Below, piece by piece: positions 55,141 to 64,000 of a stretch of DNA of 64,000 nt (positions are counted from its first letter, which is position 1; every line of letters starts with the position of its first letter). Under the pieces are notes generated by a model. That model worked only from the letters and a program-made list of their open reading frames with translations, was not told where the DNA came from and did no database searches. Both the position numbers and the translations under genes were made by a program. The stretch comes from Cinclus cinclus (taxonomy: Eukaryota > Chordata > Aves > Passeriformes > Cinclidae), in the NCBI RefSeq assembly GCF_963662255.1, contig NC_085052.1, positions 7,257,307 to 7,321,306 on the forward strand, written 5' to 3'.

Positions 55141-57074
55141 AAATACAATTACAAGTACAATTATATACTGGAATATCTTTAGAGAGAGTAAAAATGATTC
55201 TGACTCTTCTTTCACATTGATCTTCAACTATGAAAAGAGGCCTGCAAAAGTGAGAGATGGATGGTAGGAAATTGCCAGTTTCCCAATAGAAATAATTAAC
55301 AGGCAAAGCACAAAATATATTTTCCTTTCCTCTAGAAAATAGAAATTCCAAGAGAACATGGTAAGGAAAGGCCAAGGCTGCCAACAAATTACATCTGTAT
55401 AAATAAGAGAAACATTAAACTCTTGGAGGCTAAAAGTGCCACACATTTATTCCACATATTGGGCTTCCTAGAATTTGAAAAAGAAACTTTGAAATGTGTC
55501 TGAATTTTGCCACGTGGAGTATATCTGATCTCATCCCATATGTGAACCTTGTCTAAATTAGTCAGCTAGCTTATAGTAATCAGCAGAGATAGGAAGGCAC
55601 TTCATAGGTGAGTGACTCTAAAATAGATGTGGAACTCTCATAGACTGAAAGGAATTACCCTATGGAGCTGCCATTTCTCTCCACTAACAGCACTGGGATT
55701 CTGTGATTAGTTTAGACTATAGACCTAATGTCAAACTTAAAATATAAATAATGTTAGGTGAGATAAATGTCTCCCATGGTTTGTAAGTACTCTCTGGGTA
55801 TTTCTGTAAAACAGTGTAATGATAAAATAGGCAAAAGAAATATTTGTTGTTGGGATTAGAAGATCTGAGAAGCAATATGAAGCTAAGTGGCTGCTAGCAG
55901 AATCCTACTTCCTTCTGCTGTTTTAATGCCTGTAAAGAATTCAGTCTGATGTTGACAAACAGTCCTCCCAGGTGATAAGATTTAGCAATAACAAAACTTT
56001 CATACTGATAACATAAAAAGAAAATCGAAGATAACAAAGAAATTCAGACTTCACATCAAGATTTGATAAACAGCTTCCATAGATTATCTCTGCACGCTGC
56101 AGCCCGGTCTCTCTTGCTAGCACACATTACATTATCAAAATACCCACCCCTTCATTTCTCACAAAATGCAATAATTACAGGACATTATTTCCACTATTCA
56201 GAATCATAAGAGGCTGAAAAACAATCTAGTTTTGTATTCAAGTAAGACGAAAGACACTCCTAAATAAGGTTATAACAGATTGAACTTTTCTCCTATCTAA
56301 CAGGTACTTTATCTATTAAGTACAATATGTATATTCCACTTCTTTATTGAATTTTGTGCTCGTGTGCACATATGAACAAACATATACCACACAGAAAAAT
56401 CCAACATTAATAAACTCCAGGAAGTGAAAGAGAGAATCTGGGGGAGGGAACTGTTATTAAACTTAGAGTTTTACTCATTGTGCAAAGCATTTTCCTAATG
56501 ATTCATATGGATATTATTAAGAAATCGAAATATTGAATATTGAAGTCAATGAAAGAATGAAAGAAAATTAAAAGACATAGACAAGAGACATATGACATGT
56601 TTCAAAATTAAATTTAAAAAAAAAGATTAAAACTAATTGGCACAAAGACCTATAGTACTGAAAAGTTATTTTAGACATAAATCTTCGCAGGATTGAGTTC
56701 TCCTACAAACTGTGTGAAACAGCAGATTTCTAGACAACATCTTTCAAAACTCTGGCTTTTAAAAGCCTGCCTAGATTAAGCAGACAGGAAGAAAAATTAG
56801 AAACAGAAGTGAAGGGAATGAAGTGAGAGAATTTGTCAGGCAGAGTTGAATGATTAAATTCTACTACAAAGAGAAGCATTGCATGACAATATGGTTTTGT
56901 TTGTCAAGCTACATTAAGGAAAAGCCATTTTTGTCAGTTGCTAGAATTGAATTTTCCTTTCAACCCCAGGTTTCAGCTTTCTTGGTCTGCCTTCTTCTGA
57001 CATCTTATTATGATTTGATAAATTAAGGAGTTGCCCATTAGGAAAGCAGCACCTGTTACGGAATGTGCTCTTAT

Positions 57075-57332
57075 CATCACAGAGTCACGGAAATGGGGAT
57101 GGAGAGGAACATCACAAACTGAGGTTGTTCAACTTCCCACTCAAAGCCAGCTGTCAGCACCAGATGAGGCCAGCAGTGCCTTTACCAAGGTAAGTTTTGT
57201 AAACCTCCAAGAGTGAACCTTCCACAGCCAGTCCAGAAAATTTGTTTCAATGCATCATTGCTAGCACAATGAATTTCCTCTGCCATTCAGTCTGAATCTG
57301 CCAAGGTGCAGATTCCACTTCTCCTTGTATTC
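57075..57332 (-). mobile_element. CR1 LINE 3'-end fragment, minus strand
   Basis: Read on the plus strand this is the reverse complement of a CR1 end. It has atcacagagtcacgg at the tail, then gatggagaggaacatcac, caacttcccactcaaagcc, aaacctccaagagtgaacc, acaatgaatttcctctgcc, cagtctgaatctgcc and ccacttctccttgtattctg, in the order expected for an inverted CR1. It lies in the same orientation as the host gene. The open frame at 57031-57216 across its left end is a by-product. A perfect-looking donor (ccaag|gtaagt at 57189) lies inside it, but on the strand opposite to the gene. Confidence 0.88.
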
Positions 57333-60300
57333 TGAAGTTTATAAACAGAAAAATGTCCTGCATGCAAGATCTTTTTCACCTTTCCTAAATAAATTAAAAA
57401 TGTTACACTGATCTTTAATTCAGCTTCAACAATTCTATTTGAATGACTGCAGAACATCGTATGATGTTCATGGCATTTAACATTCACGCCTATGTGTATG
57501 TGTAGAAACATGTATAACAGAGATGGAAAATGGGCTGCTAAAATTATAAGATTTTTTTCAAATTTTTCTAATTTTTTTATTTTTTACAACTACAGTAGAG
57601 CTGGTTTTGCTAGACAATCTACCAGTTAACAACTGGCTTGTCTCCAGCCTAATAAAAATGATAATAAAAATTTTATAAGGCTACAAAAGCTGAATTTTTA
57701 AAATTTATGCAATGTTTTGTTCATTTTAGAAATCAAATACTTGGTTAGAGAAGGCAAAACATGCCCTGAATTTTGCATAAAGATCATGCCATTCAAAATA
57801 ATGCATGCAAAACCCATTGTGAGATGACAAGAAAAGGGCAAAGCATTTTCTTAAACATGAAGAGTAATTTCCCAAAGTTTATTGTTATAAATGTAGAGCA
57901 TGCTATAAAGCTGTTGGAGCTGTGGAATAAAAATTTTGTATTTGCAGTGGCACTTTTCTTGATTACTGTGGATTAGCATATTTATGAGGTTACTCAGCCT
58001 CAGGTTTAAACCCACAAATCAAAGGTTTATATCGGCGTGGGTAATGGATTACACAGGAGTCCATGGCCTACGATATCCCAGAGGTATCTGTCTTTCAGAA
58101 GATTTATGTATATAATACCACTTTGTAGAAATTACACTTTGGCGTGGTGCTTGGTGATTCCCCTCTCTAATGTCTGAAACAACCAAAAGGCAGCATTTTC
58201 AGTCAGCAGAGAAATTCATTGATGCATTTTCTTGTTCTCCTCGTCACCTTTTGATAAGGCCATGAAAGACAGAGGCTCTAATTCCTTGATGTACATAGCG
58301 CTGCTACAATGAGAGTGTAAATCATCCTGAGCATATTTGATGCAAATACTTCTGAAAAGAGGAAGGGATCTGCATTCCAGCAGCTATCCACAGCGCAAAT
58401 ACTTGAATTTTGCCAAGCCTAGGAACAGCACTGTGATAAAATACACATAAAATTTTTTCAAGTCTCACTTTTTTTTCTTCACAGGTGCTGATTACATTAC
58501 TGTCAGTGGTAAATACCTACTGACTTTCTTTTGGCTTCAGAGAAACCAGGTTTTCAGAGTAGAATTCTAAGGCAAGAAACTGAAATGCTTAGTCCAGCCT
58601 CTCATGAAAGACTAGCCAAAAGAGAAGACAGGTAGGTGTTTTCAAGATTGTGTGTACCCAAGTGAATCTTTTCGATCATCATTGAGAAATGACGACAATG
58701 AAGGACACCAAAATCTCATTAAACGCTACATAGAAAATGTTCTTCAGCTTTATTATTATTTCAATTTTTTGCTGAAGATCCACATCTCATAGAAAAGAAA
58801 ACCAAAGTATGCACAGGGTAAGGGAGTGGTTTACATGTGCATGAGAATGAAGACCCATTATAACCAATATTTAGAAGAGCCAACATAAAAAGGTATGAGG
58901 AAAAAAAACTCAGACAGATTAAGCTCTCTGTATTGAATGTTTATTCCACTGAAGAAGAAGTGTGGGGGTTTGGAGGTAAGGGATGATATTCATTTATTTA
59001 TACAAAGGGCAAGAATATTCTAACAGATTTTCTGCTGAAAGAACAAGAGACCACACTAACGTGAAAATATTAATTCTTTCAAATAAAGGGGAAGTGGCTG
59101 ACTAACATGAAAACACTCAGCATACCAAGAAAGATACTATATAACATAAGCAAGAAAATGAGTTCTATGTTTTACCTTGAAGAGGTGATCAAAATGCAAA
59201 AAGTGAGAACTGAGACCTTTACCAAAAAAATTAAATTGCAATGATTAACAAAGATGTGATTCAATTTTGTTATATTAATTTTACTCTCTTTCATTTAACC
59301 TTCATTGATCACTTGAAACTGCTACTATAGTGCAAGCTGTAAGAAATTTGAAAAAAAAAAAAGCAGATGTAACTGTCAACTTAAGACTTCCCTCACCCTC
59401 ATAGTACATTGTGTAGTCAGGGTGATGGATCACTGACATATCTCTGAGGATATGCTGCCACAGTCAAAACAGTATTTGTACAAGACTGCAGAGAAATGTG
59501 TTATGGAAATGGCAGAAACCTTTTTAACAACTTGCAGGAATTAGGTTGGGAAAGGTGGATGAGTAACTGGGTTTCAGGAAGACTCAGAATGATGTAAAAT
59601 CAAAGAGCAGGGCCTGCTCAGTTGATGAAGTTGTTTTCTAACAAACAAGACCATGCTGCCTTTTTGGCAATGACACGCTGGACTACACTGAATGGCAACA
59701 GTCATTCCCATGAAACTACAGCAATTGTAACAAAAGTCTTATAACTGAAATGAAGAAATGAGAATGTAACGTATGAATGCACCACCTAGAACTGTGATCT
59801 GGAGGCTACCTGCAAATTTCAGAGTGAGCTCGTTGACAAGCAGCAAGGGACTTCAGTCAGATTTATTTCAATTCAAAAAGACCCTTTTGTTGAAAAGAAA
59901 ACAAATACTTGTACTTGTCAATACAAAGTTGACAGCACTGAGTGTACTTCTTATTCTCACTTTTTGAAAACTGGATTTCCCAGTGTATTTTCCAGAAGCT
60001 CTAATTGTTTAATGAGGCTTGTGCAAATCCACAATAACCATTTGTCTGTTGAACAGCAAATCCAAAGAAAATAAACACTTTTGCATCTAGACCACTTCAT
60101 GCCTTCAGAGAGAAAAAAGAAAATACTTTTCAAGAGCTCTACAAAATTATGATGATGGCCTGCACTCTGTCAAGACATGGGTTGTGTTTTTTCCTTTCTC
60201 ATGTTGAATACTTCATACCAACTTAGGGCAGAAATGTTAAGATCTACTTTTGGGGGTGATTGTTCAGCTATCGAGGTTTTTTCATTTGAGTAGGAAGAGA

Positions 60301-60957
60301 GAGGGTGTCTGCACAGATGAATTTGATCTCAAAATAGTGAATATCATCTTCTGACAAAACAAGTATATGAGTCAGGGCAAAGATCCTATGTGCAAAAACC
60401 CCACATTCAGAAAGATAAACTCAGTCTCTGTTACACAGACATTTACTTTAGAATTCTGAAATGCCTCATTTGCTGTTCCAAATCTAAATGGCAGGAGAGC
60501 CAGATCATAAATAAGAAACTTATTTAAAGGAGTAAGTCTAGTAAAGATCAGGTATCTTCCAGCCTTCCTTTATGCCTCAGAAAAATTATTTCCTCTTTTA
60601 ATTAAGGAAACATTTTCCAAGTGCAATCTGGTAAATTAGAGTAATTGCTCTAACAAAACTGTTTCCTAAAAAATCAAAGCTACAGAACGTAGCTCTGTAT
60701 GTCCTGCATGGACAGCTGCATGCTCAAAGATTGATTTTCAAAACTCAGCATCCACAAGATTTTTAATAAGAGAACAAGAGAGATGATCCCAAAATATACC
60801 AGCTGAGGGAAAGACACACAAAAAAGTGTCTGTGTTATCAGACATCAGTTTTCAAAAATTGCCTGAGCTGGCCCAAAGAAACATACAACAGTTTTGAAGA
60901 GGAGTTAAAGGAAAAATTACTTTCCTAAAATTTGAAAAATGGGAAAAGGTTTCTCTT

Positions 60958-61026
60958 AAAAACAAAAAAACCCAAACAAAACAAAACAAAAAGACAAACA
61001 AACAAACCAAAACAAAGAAAAAAAAA
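60958..61026. repeat. CAAA/CAAAA low-complexity tract
   Basis: Irregular caaa and caaaa units over about 70 bases ending in an A run. The minus-strand open frame across it encodes only a Phe/Leu/Val-rich low-complexity peptide and is not a gene. Confidence 0.92.
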
Positions 61027-61991
61027 TGGCGAAAACTTGGTTTAATCCTGAAATATTTCTTCTGCAAAGTTTTAGAAACTAAAAAATAAAAAAAACAAAA
61101 AAACTTTCTCCAAAACTTTTTCCACAAAATCATCATATTTGACAAACTCCAATTATTTCACTCTGTAAGTCTAACCATGCTTTTTTAAGAGAGCTATGAG
61201 CAGGGCACAGAGGAACTAACACTTTTGACAATTCAGACTACATGGCTCCAAGTGCAGGAAGGTGTTGAAAAAGTGAAGTTAAGAAATTAAAATCATACTC
61301 TTTACTCCCAGCAGGGTGAACTTCTCTCCTAAAGATTTTAAAGGTATCTATCTTGCCAACAGTCATTTGTAAGAAATATCCTCAGAGTATTCCAGGAAAG
61401 ATTTTCAGTATGTTTTCTGGGACAAAAATACAGAAAGAAAGATGTGTTCAACTAAATGCACTGACTACACTCAAAAATAAGCGTTGTTTTTTTCTCCTCA
61501 ATGATTACAGAAATTCCACAGATCATTCCAACACCCCCTGTTCCAAATGATAACACACTCATGGTTTTCACTGAGACAAGAACATACATATGAAAAACTA
61601 GAGATTTGTATATTTATTATTTCTGAGAGCGGACGCTTAATTGGTTTCTAGCTCCAAGTAAGGGGTTTTTGCAATTATTTTATGCATCTGTAGAGGGCTT
61701 AATGCTGATTTATGTTGTTTACTGAAATCTTGACTAAGCCTAGTGGGAGACAGCACTACGAAACCATGCAAGTATATTCAAGGGTTAGAAGTGATTTCCT
61801 CAAATGAGATGTTCTATACTGCAAAACTCTTTCAATACAAATCATTCTCACTAATACTTAAAAAAAAAATAAATCTGTAAGTTCAAGGTGGTTTATGTAC
61901 CAATTGTCTTTTTAAACTTCAAAATAAATCCATTCAAATTGAAAGACATGAAATTCTGTTTAAACATGAAAAATATTATTTTTTTACTGCA

Positions 61992-62157
61992 AGGAGGATC
62001 GAAGACTGGAGCAGGCTGCTCAGACAAGTTGGGTATTGCTTCTCAGTCCTTGGAGATATTCAAAACCTGACTCAACAAAGCCCTGGACAACGTGCTCTAG
62101 CTGACACTGTTTTGAATCTCCAGATGCTCCTTTCCAACTCCAGTCATTCTGTGATTG
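61992..62157 (+). mobile_element. CR1 LINE 3'-end fragment
   Basis: Plus-strand CR1 end with gactggagcaggctgctcag, ccttggagatattcaaaacc, gccctggacaacgtgctcta, gctgacactgttttgaatct and ctcctttccaactccagtca, ending attctgtgattg. It is a typical avian 3' terminus, 5'-truncated and antisense to the host gene. Confidence 0.94.
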
Positions 62158-64000
62158 CACATGATTATTTCCCTTCTCACAGTTGCTAGTACAGGTTATT
62201 AGGCCTCTGTGTCAGCAACAGAAGGAAACAGAAGAAAAAGGATTTCTGAAAGATTTAATTTCCTCTCCACTTCCAAGGCTGGAAGTGCAGAGACATTCAT
62301 GCTAAAAGTGCTTACTTGAAACAATACTATCTAGTTCAACTCATTGTACCAGAAAGTACTATGTCTTTTCTTAATTTTAAAGCATAAAATACATCTTGCA
62401 AATGTCTGTTACAGTAAAGAAAAAAAATACCAACTGATATTTTGACAGAAACTGACAGACACTCAAAGTTTGCTACACCAAAAATTCCTCAGAGAAATGC
62501 CCTGATTCTGGTAATGATGACAAATACTTTGATGCAATATAATTTATATATTTATTGCAACATGCTATTACAGGAGCACCAGTCTAATGTTTATAGTTTG
62601 TTAAGAGCACTTCTCTGCCTTTTCATTATTGGCCTGAAGAATTGCACTGGGAAGTGTTATCTACTCAATGACTCCATCTTTGGATGATACCATTCATTTC
62701 ATCTTCCAGAGCTTCCTTACAGCCTCAACCACTGTGTGAGAAATACAGTAATAAGCCACATTTATTACAGTTTTTAAATGATCTTTCAAAAAAAGAAGAA
62801 AAAAAGAGGTTATCTATTCTTAATTGCTACATTTCCAATCTTGGTCTTAAAAAAAAACAAAACTAATTGTTCAAATCTGCTTAATATCCTTCCAAAATTA
62901 ACCAACTGAGAGATTTTAAGTGTTCTGAAATTAAAGCTTAATGAATGCATTACCAAAAAAAATCTTTGCATACCTTTTCACAAAGAACTATATAAAATAC
63001 AAACTCTCTTCTATAGTATTTATGCTATTAGCCTGTTTATTTTTGACTAATTATTAACTTTTTTCTTTATTGTAATGAAAAATCTTAATGCCAAGGATGA
63101 AAACATCTCAATATTCAATGAAGAAATTCTCCATATTTTCCTTTACATCTTATCTACTAAAATTCTAGATATAGATTTTAGTGATTTTTCAAGGTCATCA
63201 AATATTTGTTGTGCTATAAATTAAAAACCTGATTGGAATCAAAGATACCAGAACTCAAATGAAATTTCAAGTCAACTTCTTTATTGAAAGTTGATAGGTT
63301 TTGATCTGTTTCCTGGGTGAAGTCATTATACCAATATTTCACCTGAACACCTCTTAAAGATGTTGGGTACGAAATGTAAGAATTCAAATTGAAGTGAAAG
63401 GTAATCCAAGCTCTCAAATCAAGAGAAAAATATTAATAATTTTCCATAATTCTTTCAACATAATTTAACATAAATGTGTTTCCTACTTAAACTGCCTCAC
63501 AAATTTCAAGATCGAGTATTTAAGCAGCAATTCATCAATTGTTTGGGATCCAAACTTTGAACAGAGAAGAATAATATTTGAAGAATTTGCAATAAAATTG
63601 CACAATACACGCCTTAAAATACTCAACACCTAATGTATTTTCCACAATGTTAACTCATACTCCCAGTTTCAGATTTTTATTCTACTGAATATTATTACAA
63701 CATAGAACTTGTAGTTCATCCATAGGCAGAAGTGATCTACTAAAGAACAGAAAATATCTCAGAAATCTTTACTGCTGTGGACTGAGCTGTCATAAAAAGC
63801 TGATTGTCTGAGAGAGTAGGTCTTGTACATTTTAATAGCAATTTGAGTTGTGCTTTGAGGAGCAAAGCCTGAGTTCAAAGACAAGGCCGCAGTCCATAAG
63901 CAAATCAGCAATTACAAACTGAGACTAGAGTTAAAAATCTGAGTTCTGGAACACTCAAAATTAACTTTTTGAACCTGCACCTTGTATAAGCTCCAAAGCA

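Larger units (their letters stand above)
50986..64000 (-). other. ATRNL1: ATRNL1 upstream intron, partial (at least 13 kb)
   Basis: Sequence right of the exon at 50924-50985, upstream in the gene. It ends (minus strand) with the acceptor ttctattttatttgcag. Contents recognised are CR1 copies at 57075-57332 and 61992-62157, a TTTG microsatellite at 55108-55140 and a CAAA-rich tract at 60958-61026. I searched for a donor following a codon series ending in the residues that precede IAFSQ in the family and found none, so the previous exon should lie beyond 64000. The rest is AT-rich sequence without recognisable genes. Confidence 0.8.

Noticed and set aside
55655..55705. Possible CR1 tail ending gggattctgtgattag
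   Set aside because: Only the last dozen bases match; upstream sequence shows none of the expected CR1 blocks.
58480..58631. Possible plus-strand exon between cttcacag (58484) and gacag|gtaggt (58631), or a 24-nt microexon ending before gtaaat
   Set aside because: Stops in all three frames for the long version, opposite strand to the host gene, and no recognisable peptide.

Overview
The window is vertebrate nuclear DNA, most likely from a bird. It is visibly AT-rich, long ORFs are absent, and every dispersed repeat I can recognise belongs to the CR1 LINE family. Several copies end in the octamer-like tail typical of avian CR1 (ATTCTGTGATTCTAG and variants). I saw no Alu, B1, MIR or L1-type sequence. 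A non-avian sauropsid is not excluded. Nothing bacterial, viral or plasmid-like is present, and there are no RNA genes or CRISPR arrays.

Almost the whole window is intron of one gene on the minus strand. Two small coding exons were found by splice-site pairing and translation: 50924-50985 (62 nt) and 36460-36538 (79 nt). They join in phase (AG|C, a serine codon) to give the juxtamembrane segment, the single transmembrane helix and the first basic cytoplasmic residues of an attractin-family protein. The residues and the very long introns fit attractin-like 1 (ATRNL1) better than ATRN. The intron between the two exons is 14,385 nt. The upstream intron (50986 to the right edge) is at least 13 kb and the downstream intron (36459 to the left edge) is at least 36 kb. 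The exon expected to carry the conserved MASRPFA tail motif was not found and probably lies beyond the left edge.

Layout, left to right. 1-36459 is the downstream intron. It holds CR1 3' ends at 10740-10835, 24895-25056, 32029-32212 and 36003-36224, an ancient CR1 ORF2 fragment on the minus strand at about 25480-26110, and a TATTA microsatellite at 26513-26622. 36460-36538 is the second exon. 36539-50923 is the middle intron, with an ancient CR1 ORF2 fragment on the plus strand (about 38545-38960), two TA repeats and some GC-richer patches of unknown nature. 50924-50985 is the first exon. 50986-64000 is the upstream intron, with CR1 copies at 57075-57332 (minus) and 61992-62157 (plus) and a TTTG microsatellite.

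No previously undescribed system was found. The most useful results are the identification of the host gene from two exons shorter than any ORF cutoff, the two very old CR1 reverse-transcriptase remnants, and some candidate cryptic splice features.
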